A stretch of DNA of 64,000 nucleotides from Girardinichthys multiradiatus. Taxonomy: Eukaryota; Chordata; Actinopteri; Cyprinodontiformes; Goodeidae. The position numbers and the translations under genes were made by a program. The notes under the pieces were generated by a model that saw only the letters and a program-made list of their open reading frames with translations, was not told the origin of the DNA and made no database searches. Where the stretch lies: assembly GCF_021462225.1 (NCBI RefSeq), contig NC_061794.1:17129784-17193783 (forward strand). The letters are read 5' to 3'. Positions 48,088 through 58,456 of this stretch are shown piece after piece; the first letter of the stretch is position 1, and every line of letters starts with the position of its first letter.

Positions 48088-48400
48088 TGTCAGGAAGGTG
48101 GCTTTCTTGGAATGGGACCCCAGAATGCAGACAAGCAGGTGAAAGTAGCTTGGTGAGTGAAAAGGTTTTAATTACAAAAGAAAAACTCACACAGGCAGGG
48201 GAAGCAGTAGCAGGCATGAAAATAGGCAGTCTTGGTGTGACACAGTCATGGACAGACCTGGCATGACAACAATATGTTTCCGCTAAGAGTAAACAGAAGA
48301 GCAGTGGATATAAAGGGCATGACACTGGTAAAAACAGAGAAACAGGTGGAACAGATGAAGCTGATCAAGGGCTGACTGTGACAGGGAGTGGTAACCAAAA
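48088..48400 (-). repeat. Probable LTR remnant
   Basis: Read on the minus strand, this has pyrimidine-rich U3-like sequence, an ATTAAA-type signal ('gtaattaaaacc'), then 'gtctgcattctggggtccc', and ends CCTGACA. The GGGTCC-containing phrase near the end resembles those in the LTR sequences at 880-1060 and 11683-12121. The 5' boundary and a TSD could not be fixed. Confidence 0.4.
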
Positions 48401-49360
48401 CATGAATGAGCTGAACAGAGATGCAAGGAAACGGTCTTACCAAAGGAAAATCTTACAAATGCAACAGAACATTAAATGCATCATAAAGAAAACAAGTAGG
48501 AACCTAGACATAATTGCCAGATTTGGATGCAATTTGTTAGAGAGGCAGACCAATGATTCAGTTGGCAAGGAGGTGGCTTCCCTACCACAGACACTGGAGG
48601 GCTGGCATTATGTGTGCAATGTGTTACAAGTAGTTGGTGGAGCTTTTTACAGCAGTGCCATTTCTTGCATGATTAGCGCCCTCAGTAAACCCCTCTGCCT
48701 GGGTTCCCACATAAATCCACTCCAACTTAAGGATGTTCCTAAGGCAAATAAATGATTGATAATGCTAAGTTTAGGATTTTCACAAAAAGAATAAAGGTTT
48801 CATCAATCTACAATTGTGTTGCAAAGAATATTTTGTTAAGAGTGATTCGTTCACTTGAGGTGTGACCAGTCTAAATATGCAAGATTCTAAAATGGTCAAA
48901 TGTTATTTAAACTTCCTAAAAACACATAAATAACCCCTCAATTAAGCAGAGTTGTAGGCGATTAATTAGTATCTCTAGCAGCAGTGTTTTCTTACATTGC
49001 TTACCGAAACAAGAGCAATTGACAAATAACCTTTTTATTGCCTCATGGCTCCCTCCTGTGGTCGGCTGTCCTGGGCAAAAACCATATTTCCCAAATCAAA
49101 TATGGCCTCTGTCTCACAGTCAATCTAAACAGCTTTTAAAGTTACTTGATAACGAGTATTCCTCATAGATGCATTAGTTAGCTTGGACCAATCTTAATAA
49201 ATGTTTGTTTTTGATTGCATGGTGGGTTTAAACAAAGCTGGGAGGTCATATGGAGCCACAACCTGACATGTGTTGCATACCAATTTCACAACAGCCTGAT
49301 GCTGGAAGTGAGTACGTGCTGGCACCTCATTGAGGTGAAAATGCAAAAAACCCCAAATAT
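48401..49360. other. No recognised gene; possible SINE-like segment
   Basis: An open frame of 125 codons runs from 48378 to 48755 but shows no motif. Within it, about 48550-48720 ('gattcagttggcaaggag', then 'gacactggagggctggc') has a faint A-box-like phrase and could be a tRNA-related repeat. This is a guess. Confidence 0.3.
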
Positions 49361-49363
49361 ATA

Positions 49364-50915
49364 CGGTGGGGAGAACAAGCATTTAATACACTGCCAATTT
49401 TGCAGGTTTTCCCACTTGCAAAGCATGTAGAAGTCTTTAATCTTTATCATAGGTACTCTTCAACTGTGAGTGAATCTAAAACAAAAATCCAAAAAATCAC
49501 ATTGTGTGATTTTTAAGTAATTAATTAGCATTTTATTGCATGACCGAAGTATTTGATCACCAGTAAAAATCCAGGCTCTCACAAATCTGCTAGTTCTTTT
49601 TCAAGAAGCCCTCCTGTTCTCCACTCATTACCTGTATTAACTGCACCTGTTTGAACTCGTTATCTGTATAAAAGACACCTGTCCACACACTTAATCAAAC
49701 AAACTCCAGCCTCTCCACAATGGCCAAGACCATAGAGCTGGGTAAGGACGTCAGGGATAAAGTAGTAGATCTGCACAAGGCTGGGATGGGCCACAGGAAA
49801 ATAACCAAGCAGCTTGGTGAGAAGGCAACAACTGTTGGTGCAATTATAAGAAAATAGAAGAAGTTCAAGCTGATGGTCAATCTCCCTCAATCTGGGGCTC
49901 CATGCAAGATCTCATCTTGTGGGGCATCAATGATCATGAGGAAGGTGATGGATCAGCCCAGAACTACACAGCAGGACCTAGTTAATGACATGAAGAGAGC
50001 TGGGACCACAGTCTCAAAGAAGACCATTAGTAACACTACGCCGCCATGGATTGAAATCCTGCAGCACAGGCAAGGTCCCCCTGCTCAAGCCAGAACATGT
50101 CCGGGCCCGTCTGAAGTTTGCCAGCTACCATCTGGGTGATCCAGAGGAGGAATGGGAGAAGGTCATGTTGTCTGATGAGACAAAATTAGAGCTTTTTGGT
50201 CTAAACTCCACTCATCTTGTTTGGAGGAAGAAGAAGGACTAGTACAACCCCAAGAACACCATCCCTAACGTGAAGCATGGAGGTGGAAACATCATTCTAT
50301 AGGGATGCCTTTCTGCAAAGGAGACAGGACGACTGCATCATATTGAGGGGAGGATGGATGGGACCATGTATCGGGAGATCTTAGCCAACAATGTCCTTCC
50401 CTCAGTAAGGGCATTGAAGATGGGTCGTGGCTGGGTCTTCCAGTGTGACAACGAACCGAAACACACAGCCAGGTCAACTAATGAGTGGTTCCGTAAGAGG
50501 CTTCTCAAGGTCCTGGAGCGGCCTAGTCAGTGTCCAGACCTGAACCCAATCGAAAATCTTTGGAGGGAGCTGAAAGTCCGTATTGCCCAGCGAGAGCCCT
50601 GAAACCTGAAGATCTGTATGGAGGAGTGGTCCAAAATCCCTGCTGCAGTGTGAGCAAACCTTGTCAAAAACTACAGGATACGTCTGATATCTGTAACTGC
50701 AAACAAAGGTTTCTGTTTTTCTAATGTATCAAATACTGTCATGCAAAAAAATGCTAATGAATTACTTAAAAATCACACAATGTGATTTTCTGGATTTTTG
50801 GTTTAGATTCACTTACAGTTGAGTACCTATGATAAAAATTAAAGACTTCAACATGCTTTGCAAGTGGGAAAACCTGCAAAATCGGCAGTGTATCAAATAC
50901 TTGTTCTCCCCACTG
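49364..50915 (+). mobile_element. Tc1-like transposon with long (about 200 bp) inverted repeats
   Basis: The element is bounded by TA on both sides (49362-49363 and 50916-50917). The left terminus CGGTGGGGAGAACAAG pairs with the right terminus CTTGTTCTCCCCACTG. The inverted repeats extend about 200 bp (49364-49570 and about 50705-50915) and share 'gattttgcaggttttccc'-like and 'cacattgtgtgatttttaag' segments, which sit at the inner and outer positions where IR/DR-type Tc1 elements bind transposase. Length is 1552 bp, normal for the group. The internal gene is broken (listed separately). Confidence 0.93.
49720..50690 (+). pseudogene. Tc1 transposase (DD34E), broken by stops and frameshifts
   Basis: Starts at ATGGCC (49720) with [19 protein letters not shown], the typical N-terminal helix-turn-helix of fish Tc1 transposases. 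In-frame stops are visible at 'aaatagaag' (about 49855), 'gactagtac' (about 50239) and 'ctatagggatg' (about 50299), with at least one frameshift near 50040. The catalytic residues can still be read: aspartate in LSDET (about 50172), aspartate in QCDNEPKH (about 50447) and glutamate in DLNPIENLW (about 50552). The last two are separated by 34 residues, the classic Tc1 DD34E spacing. All three catalytic residues survive, so inactivation is by stops and frameshifts and not by loss of the active site. Confidence 0.9.
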
Positions 50916-50919
50916 TACT

Positions 50920-51795
50920 TTAAGTAGATGTTTGTATAAACTTTTGAAAATTTGTCTGAAAGTGGATGAAAAAGACCAAAAGCTGTTTAGAAAACCCATA
51001 ATTATTTTTAGTGCCTTTCAATAAAAAAGGGGAAAAAGTAACATAAAAACAACCAGGTGCACTGTCGTATATATGTGTGTTCAGTCCTGCAGAGCTGCAG
51101 TGTTTAACAGCATGGTATGGCTACATGCAGATACACTAACACTTCCTGAATAGAGAAAAAAATGTCAATCATCATTATTAGACAAGCATGAGTGTAGAAA
51201 TTAATCTACGTCCATCACATACTGTGTGTTTTGATGACTCAGTGGGATGGCTGTGAGGTCCTGAAATCCATCCTCAGTGTGAGCTCAGATGATTCTGTTA
51301 AGTTCTCAGTTACTTGCTGCTATGCTGAGATAACTTCAGATTGAAATGACATAAGAAGGGACAATAACTGCTTTAGAATCTGAAATGTCTGTAACCAAAA
51401 GTGTTTAGTACGTTTTTTTTTTCATTAAATTATGAACTAAAAGAAGCAATGGACACTATAGCATCATTTATTTAAGCTTTGAACAATACAGTCATGTTCA
51501 ATAAATTAGAATTCCTGTTCCAATAAGGCTTGTTTTTTATATTTAAAGTACCATTTAAAAATAACAACCTTTAACAAGTATTAAACATACTTTATTAAGT
51601 CGTATTTCTGTTTTGAGATGTTTTTTTTTTATTGGTCTGATGTAATAGTCTAATCCTAAATGTTGTTTTTTCATTAGCTGTAAGAGGAAAATCATCATAT
51701 GAAATAGAAATAAAATCTTGAAAACATCTCTTTGCGTGCAAAAATTTCTATTATGTATTTCCCTTAGTAAATTGATTTATTGAAATAAATGAAAT
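50920..51795. other. No recognisable gene
   Basis: AT-rich, T runs near 51413 and 51622. No supported feature. Confidence 0.5.
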
Positions 51796-52356
51796 TTTAA
51801 GGTAAGGTAAGTTTATTTATATAGCGCTTTTCAGTAACGAGGCACTCAAAGTGCTGTACATACAATTACAACACAATCACAAAGAACACAGAAAAACAAA
51901 TCAAATGCTAAGAAATCTAAAAATCTATGAATCCTTCTGAGAAATCTAAAAACCTCTGGTCAATATTACAATGATACAGATAACATTAATAATCCTTTGG
52001 GTTTTACTGGTGAGAGCTGGTTCTAAACCAATCTTTCTAAAGAGGTAATTATATCATTAAGTCCTCTATGTAGGGGAAAGCATCTTGTGCTAAGAAGTCT
52101 CATCATTCCACTGAATTCTAACTAGTGAAGCTGAGTCACTGGTACAAAACAGCTTTAATCCACCTTTTCAGGTGCTAATAATATATTGCTTTTACTGGTG
52201 AACTAAGTAATCTAATTAAGAAGGCTGGGTCATTGGTGTAAGAGCAGCTAAAGTCCAAGTTACTAATAAAGTTTGGTTTTCGCTGGTAAAATCTATGAAA
52301 AGTAATGAAATCAGACATTTACGTAAAGTAAGATAGGAGGGGAAAAAAAATCATAT

Positions 52357-52390
52357 TTCAGACTCTATTCTTAGCAGAATAGAGTCTGAA
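52357..52390. repeat. Perfect 15-bp hairpin with 4-base loop
   Basis: Arms TTCAGACTCTATTCT and AGAATAGAGTCTGAA are exact reverse complements separated by TAGC. It is the tightest perfect hairpin that I found in the window, and it lies inside the unit at 51803-53220. Confidence 0.95.
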
Positions 52391-52858
52391 GTAGTACAAA
52401 AAACCTCAGCTGGGGTAAACAACACACACATAAGTAAAGATTCAACAAGGGTATGGTGGAATCTTGAGGGTGTGAATATATATAAGTCTGAGTGTGTTTG
52501 CAAGAATTAGACTGTCAACACTGATAGAAGCGCCATTGTCCTTGAGAAGATAGATGGAAGTTTTATCAATCGGCCGCATAGTCCTATCAGCACACAGCTG
52601 GTAGGGGAGTGCTGGGGAAGAGCGTCGTGTTTATATAACATCCAGAAGATATTTTGTCGATAGCCAGTTAGCAGAAGTTGCCAAGGCCACATTGGGGAGC
52701 CAGATTTAGAAAAACAATAAATGTTGTGGTTCAGGCAGTTGTGAATTTCCAACGACCTTAAGAGTTTTACTTGTATGTCTCAATTGCGGATCCAAATAGC
52801 CAAATTTCTGGTATTTTCCGCAGATCTGGAGCGTACAACTTCTCCAAGATTATATCCT

Positions 52859-53098
52859 TTAACCTCTGAGTCCAACCGCTGCCAGGCTGCGATTCGGTTC
52901 AAGAATCGTGTCCAGCTTGCGATTCTGCTCTCTTAGCATTTCAGTCTGAGTGTTGATCGCTCTACAGACTCTATCTAACATCGCAGGAAGCTTTGGAAAG
53001 CTTTGAACAGCTGCCCACGTTTTGCGAATCACTCGATAAGCCAGGTAACCACCAACTCCAAAAACCAGAAATCCTGTTATCAAAAAAAAAATAATCAA
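52859..53098 (-). CDS. Small membrane/coiled-coil reading frame, unrecognised
   Basis: A 79-codon frame ending in TAA. Residues 3-21 (IFFLITGFLVFGVGGYLAY) form a convincing membrane helix. A basic turn (RVIRKTW) follows, then LPAMLDRVCRAINTQTE and a likely coiled coil, MLREQNRKLDTILE. No ATG is present; the track begins at TTG. A good splice-acceptor pattern, a T-rich tract then GATAACAG, ends at 53074, so this may be an exon (53073 downward) whose membrane segment begins in an earlier exon. The C-rich, balanced codon use contrasts with the AT-rich DNA around it. Membrane anchor plus coiled coil would suit a small structural or envelope-like protein, but I recognise no family. It could also be a repeat-borne pseudogene. 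Confidence 0.4.
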   Translation of the reverse strand: MIIFFLITGFLVFGVGGYLAYRVIRKTWAAVQSFPKLPAMLDRVCRAINTQTEMLREQNRKLDTILEPNRSLAAVGLRG

Positions 53099-53229
53099 AA
53101 AATTTAATCAAAAAATTTAATCAAAACAATATACAAATTTATTAAATATGACTTTAGAAAGCTCACCCTTTTATGTTAAGCCAAATCTGCAAAATCAGCT
53201 GTCTCAATATAGGCAGTATAGTTGTCATT

Positions 53230-53540
53230 TTATAGACAAATACTACAGGTGAGTAAAAAATATACATGTTTTTTACATGTCCCCAGAGACCCCAAGCACT
53301 TCACACCACATTCAGTCATCTACCCAATGACAATGGTGAACTACATTGAAGCCACAGCTACCCTGGGGCACACTGACAGAAATGAGGCCACCTTACACAT
53401 GCGCCACCGAGCCCTCAGACCAACATCAGTAGGCAAGGCAGTTGAAGTGTCTTGCCCAAGGACACACCGACTGAGACGGATATGACGGGGTCTTGAACCG
53501 GCAACCCACTGGTTACAAGGCGAATGTTATTATGTACCAG
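53230..53540. repeat. Teleost interspersed repeat fragment
   Basis: 'ccccagagaccccaagcac', 'cacaccacattcagtcatc', 'cttgcccaaggacacacc' and 'ggtcttgaaccggcaaccc' occur in the order of a very common fish repeat (reverse face of 'gtgaagcgctttggggtc'). The family assignment (LINE-derived or other) is open. It generates an 87-codon open frame without meaning. Confidence 0.5.
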
Positions 53541-53839
53541 AGACTACCAGTGCTGGAATGTTTGAACAATTATTGATTGTTAGTGACAGGATCATGTGCA
53601 GAGATCATATCTGAAAAGTCATGGTGTGCCATCCAGCCCAAAAAAGTCTGGCCTAAATGTTGTCCTAGTCCAGTAATGGTACCTGGGTTGTTTTTAAATG
53701 ATTAAGAAAGTCAATCTTGTTCCCAGTTCAGGTTGGCCTCAGCCAGGGCTACCCCTAGTCATTAATCCTGTGTGTGTTTAGTTTGGAAACCTCAGGGTCT
53801 CCTCTTTGGTTTTTGGACTTGGTGTGGTTTTGATTGTGT

Positions 53840-54310
53840 CTTCAAGCCATAACCTTCACAGCTGGCCACTCTAGATCTGAGGCCATGGTTCTAAAGAGGA
53901 ATAAAGTGGATTGCTTTCTTCAGGTCGGGGGTCATTCTCTGCTTATGACTATCCATCATGGCAGGATGGGTAGGCATATGGATAGACTACTCAGGGCATT
54001 GCCTGCATTAATATGGGTAGTATTCTGGTCTGTTGTTTCATTTAAGGACTGGGCCAAAATGATTTATCCTCTCATCAACATTACAACCCTCACTTATACT
54101 CATGGGATATAGATCCTAATCGATAGAACAAGATCCTATAAATCTCTGGAGCCGTAGAGCTGCTGCCTATCAATATTTGATATTGTTCTTGGATCTGATC
54201 AGAACAACTCCGTTTTACCATCCTTTGGAAGATTTCCTAGCATGTTTCAATGGATGGAGACCCCGGGGCTCAAACTGAACCAAAAAGCTTTGTGAAAAGT
54301 ATGCGGCAAA
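53840..54310 (+). pseudogene. Decayed RTE-type LINE fragment
   Basis: 'tctgaggccatggttctaaa' aligns with the SKSEAMVL region of the RTE copy at 12642-13556 ('tccgaggccatggttctcga'). Then 'cttcaggtcgggggtcattc', 'ttatactcatgggatatag' and 'gatcctaatcgatagaac' follow in the same order. It is heavily mutated, with deletions between blocks and no long frame after 54112. It is the third and most eroded RTE copy in the window. Confidence 0.7.
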
Positions 54311-54314
54311 GTCC

Positions 54315-56210
54315 CCATCAAGACAGTGTCTACACTGTATAAAAACTGACATAGGTCATGAACTTCGTTTAATGAAACAGATAACAGAAAACATAAAATC
54401 AAACTTCAGAAACAGACAGATGCAAGTCAACTAAGCGCAATCCGGTCTTTGCTGTCTGGCCTCTTGTCCTCTTTGCTGTTCTTTCCATCCATACATGAAA
54501 TAGTCATTAGGTGTAGTGGTAATTCAGCCCAGCTGTCTTGGCACATTAGCTAATGTACATCACAAGACGTCACAAGCCTGAAGGTCTGTCTGGCGTGTTT
54601 GCTGTGTGTGCATGTATACAGTATCTGGAACCTTCCACATGCAGGTCTACGTCTGTCAGTGTTCAGAAGAGCCAGAACGGGAGCTTGGGAGGGCGGTGTG
54701 TGTTTTTACGTCAGACAGTTCACATGACATGGTTTTCTGTTCCATGGTTGACAGGTGCTAAATAATAAAAGCAGCTAGTAGGAGCAGGGGAACAGACAGG
54801 GCAGGCGTACATGAAGAGGAGATGTGAAGAGGTAGGAATAGCAAGCAGAGATGGTAGAGGAAGGAACCCAGAACAACCGAAGATATGATACAGAGCAATT
54901 GTTATTTTCTTAAACTTTAAAACTCTAAACATCTCTTTCTCCTCTGAAGAAATAAAATATCTTTTTCAGGTTATCTAACCCTAAAAGCTTAATTTCCTCT
55001 CTAAGCTTCTGGTTGTGGGTTTAGTTAAGCAAAATCAGAGTTATCTGAAATACAGGCAAGGTATGGAAAACTGGAAGAAGAAGTGATATTGCACGCCAAA
55101 ACTGAGGGTTCATGTTGGTATTGTGCAGATGAATAAGAGAATTTATCCTTTTCAAACATGAGCTTTTGCAACTGAGAAAGAGATTCAGTTTAAGGAGAGG
55201 AACAAAAGAGAAACAGACAGAAGGTGACATCTGATTTCCGGCTTTTGTCTTTGTCGTCTCCGTGTCTGCATCACAGATTATGTGTGCATGCATCTGTGAG
55301 GCAGACGTGCACCTTTAACTTTTTCTAAGCTGCATGCCAGAACTCCAACTAAAATCTAAGAGCGTATGTCAAAAACAGTAAACTGCAACTGCATATGATG
55401 AAATGATGTGCTCTGCTAAGCATCCTGCTGAGATGGTAATGACAATGTGTCAACAGTGAGTGTCAGCTATCTGCCAGTGTTGCATTTCATTGATTCAACC
55501 AGATCTGAAAAAGCTCAGCTGAGAGGCCTTCTTTGGAAACCCTTTATGTAGCATACACAGCCTGAGCCACACACCTGGGCAGGATGCAGCTTACCCCAAG
55601 GGAAGCTTTGACTGGAACAACTGTGAGCAGAGGAGGCAGCAAAGATAAACTACAGGAAAAGCTAAATTTTTCTTTACTTTGTTTTGTTAGTAGCTTTTGC
55701 ACTGATAAATTAAACCACACTGACACACCAATGTACATGCTATACCACAATTTCACAGAATTTACATTTTATTTTACAAAACTCTATGGCATGATTTACA
55801 AAAACATTAAATATTTCTACACCTGTTCACATTTTTGTATACATATTAATGTTATAACCTTTATACATTGTTTTATATACTGAATAAAGCAAAAATAAAG
55901 AATAACATTTGACAAATTTAGGAGTATTCTTAATTGATTATTGTATAGAATATTTGCCCATTTTGGAGGTTTGCTCTTTATGGAGTACCACAAGTCTAAA
56001 GAACTAATTTCGGCTAAATTAGTTGGGCTATCTGTTAGGGTAACACACCTCCAGTTAGCCACTTAACAGACATGCAGCTCTTAACTTGCTCACTGTAGTT
56101 TTGAAGCACTTACCTTAAAAAGAGTCAGGTTGAGGCTCTTTTAGTTTCAACTGCATGAGTATTTTTTTTCCAGCCACATTTGTCTTAATTGTGAAGGAAA
56201 AGTGCAGTAT
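54315..56210. other. No recognisable gene
   Basis: AT-rich with purine-rich stretches (about 54775-54880). No supported feature. Confidence 0.5.
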
Positions 56211-56214
56211 CTGT

Positions 56215-56590
56215 ATTTCAGTTCAATTCAGTTCAATTCAGTTTTATTTATATAGCGCCAATTCACAACACATGTCGTCTCAAGGCACTTCACAAAAGTC
56301 AGGTACATACATTCCAATTAATCCTAATCATTGAACAGTGCAGTCAGATTCAGTTATTTATTCAAATTGTGTAAAAAGTTTTTCCATCTAAGGAAACCCA
56401 GCAGATTGCATTGAGTCAGTGACTTGCAGCATTCACTCCTCCTGGATGAGCATGTAGAGACAGTGGACAGTCACTGGCGTTGACTTTGCAGCAATCCCTC
56501 ATACTGAGCATGCATGTAGCGACAGTGGAGAGGAAAAACTCCCTTTTAACAGGAATAAACCTCCAGCAGAACCAGGCTCAGTGTGAGCGG
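56215..56590 (-). mobile_element. LINE 3' end (family B), tail on the left
   Basis: Begins with a GTTCAATTCA repeat tail, then 'tatatagcgccaattcac', 'catgtcgtctcaaggcac', 'gagcatgcatgtagcgacag' and 'aacctccagcagaaccagg'. This is the reverse complement of the 3' end at about 9330-9690, at high similarity. It stops abruptly at about 56590. Confidence 0.85.
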
Positions 56591-56604
56591 CAGTGGAGCC
56601 AGCT

Positions 56605-56805
56605 GGCACTTAGTTTCGTTAGACAGAAAACATTTTAACCAATTTGAATAATAAACTGAATCCGACTGCACTAGGATTAATAGGAATTTATGTACTCCAC
56701 TTGAAATCTGTATGATTGGACTGAATTGACTTTGTAAAGTGCCTTGAGACGACATGTGTTGTGAATTTGAGCTATATAAATAAAACTCTATTGAAAATTG
56801 AAAAC
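56605..56805 (+). mobile_element. LINE 3' end (family B), tail on the right
   Basis: 'ccaatttgaataataaactg', 'gtgccttgagacgacatg' and 'agctatataaataaaactc', then an ATTGAAA-type tail. This is the same LINE 3' end as the adjoining copy but in forward orientation, so the two lie back to back with their tails outward. Confidence 0.85.
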
Positions 56806-56809
56806 TAAA

Positions 56810-58400
56810 TTAATATAAAAGCACTGAAATAAACTAACTTTCCAACGATATTCCTAAAAAGAAAGACCAGCATTGTCCACTAAGTTAAGACACAGACCTG
56901 TTCTCCTTCATGACGTGCCTGTCAGGATGTATGAATAATATCTTTTATTCACGGATAAAACAAAAAATATACCGAGGAGCAATTTTCAGACACCAGATAT
57001 GGAATCTGCTGGAGGTTGGTAATTGAGCACTGTGAAGACACTATGACTGGTATGCGAATGTTTTGACTGTGTGTGTGTGTGTGTGTGTTTCAGCATGGCT
57101 GAGTAGGCTGAGCACTGAGGCGGGTGGAGTTTGGACAATTAAAAGAATTCCTGACTGGATTCTTTGTCCCATGAAACACTCCCATACGTATCAACGGTGG
57201 CTCAAAACACAGGGAGTGAGTGCAGAAGAGACACTTGATATCCTATAATCCATTCCCCTGTGTCTGTGAATCATTTTACTATGACAGAACTACACACAGT
57301 GAAGCGTATTACCTTCCTGCTCGTTAAAAAATGCAATTAGTGTTTTTTTGTATATTATTTTCTTGTTTATTGCCACCTTGTCTTACATCTGTACATCTTG
57401 TGCATACACTGAAAAACTCTTCAGCTCTCATTAGTAGAAGAGGTGACTTTATCTTTAAACGCAAGTTCATCATTACAAAAGTACATTCCTAAAGTGCTGA
57501 CAGGCAACATTCTGTGGTGTTGCTGAGTTTCATCTATGTTGCATTGCGGCATGGGCATTCCAACATGCAGCACTGAGCTATGTGTAGTTTTGTCTAATTT
57601 CACAAAACCAAGCATCTTCTTGGGTTTTTCAAATCTTCTTATACCATAACTACTCCTAGTCCTCAATATTTGAAACATGTTGACACTTATGGAAATGAAG
57701 TGAGCAGAGGATTAGGGGATTTGTTGCCAATCCCATCTGTCATCTTCCTAAGTGGTCTTAAATCCCAGCTCAAATGGTGATGTTATTTAATGAGCTGTCG
57801 TCTGATTTAAGCCAGGTATCAATGCTACTTTTTGCTTTTTAAATTAACTGAATGGAATTTTGCTGAATCCAGAAAGCAATTGTGGGAATAAAACTAGAAA
57901 GCTGAGAAGTTTTGCTGCAATGTAAGATGTCTGTGTTTCTCTTAGTAACCGTTTAGAAGCTGATAACAGGGAAGAGCATAAACATGCAGTTTTAACAAAC
58001 AGAACATCTGCTGGCCTAATTTTACCCAACAACTTTCCCCTGAAAAGCTGTATAGCTGCAGTCTTTTACTCACAGAGCATTGAATTCAGTTCATTCTCCA
58101 AAAAGATCTAAGTCATGGATCCCGTCATGTGCTGCGGTGTCACAGAGAACGAACATACTGTTTTCCTAAAGCACACTGTTGCTTTAGGAAAACAGGTGAG
58201 TCCAAGCTGTTTAGCTTTGTAAGCTATTTAATCTGTCATCTTTTTAAGGTTATTGAAATAAACTGACTGGTTCATCTGAAATGTTCACGTAGGCTGATTT
58301 AAACCTAGTTTGGTTGCAATTCAAAGATAAATAATTTAAAATTTGTAAGTAATGGCTGTATATTGTCTGCTTTATGGAAATAAACTTTTTTGATTGATAA
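56810..58400. other. No recognisable gene; GT repeat
   Basis: A GT microsatellite lies at 57068-57090. Apart from the hairpin listed at 58158, nothing was recognised. Confidence 0.5.
58158..58195. repeat. Perfect 16-bp hairpin with 6-base loop
   Basis: Arms CTGTTTTCCTAAAGCA and TGCTTTAGGAAAACAG are exact reverse complements around CACTGT. It lies about 210 bases from the left end of the nested transposon, in otherwise unique-looking DNA. Confidence 0.95.
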
Positions 58401-58456
58401 TATACAGGGGTTGGACAATGAAACTGAAACACCTGGTTTTAGACCACAATAATTTA

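Larger units (their letters stand above)
51803..53220 (-). mobile_element. Unrecognised repeat-like unit with LINE-type 3' tail
   Basis: The left edge is 'ggtaaggtaagtttatttat' then 'atagcgcttttcag' and 'aaagtgctgtacat', the reverse face of a LINE/SINE 3' end with a TTACC repeat tail, so the unit would read on the minus strand. Upstream of the tail lie about 450 bases of AT-rich sequence, a strong hairpin (52357-52390), a GC-richer block and a 79-codon frame (52859-53098). I cannot say whether tail, hairpin and frame form one element or are adjacent by chance. The right edge is uncertain. Confidence 0.4.

Noticed and set aside
48378..48755. 125-codon plus-strand frame
   Set aside because: No recognisable domain; the first part overlaps an LTR remnant and the rest looks repeat-like.
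52370..52400. Helitron end (hairpin followed by CTRR)
   Set aside because: Neither strand shows CTRR at the expected distance after the 52357-52390 hairpin.
57060..57250. Open frame after a GT repeat with an acceptor-like TTTCAG
   Set aside because: The frame begins inside the microsatellite and shows no protein similarity that I know.
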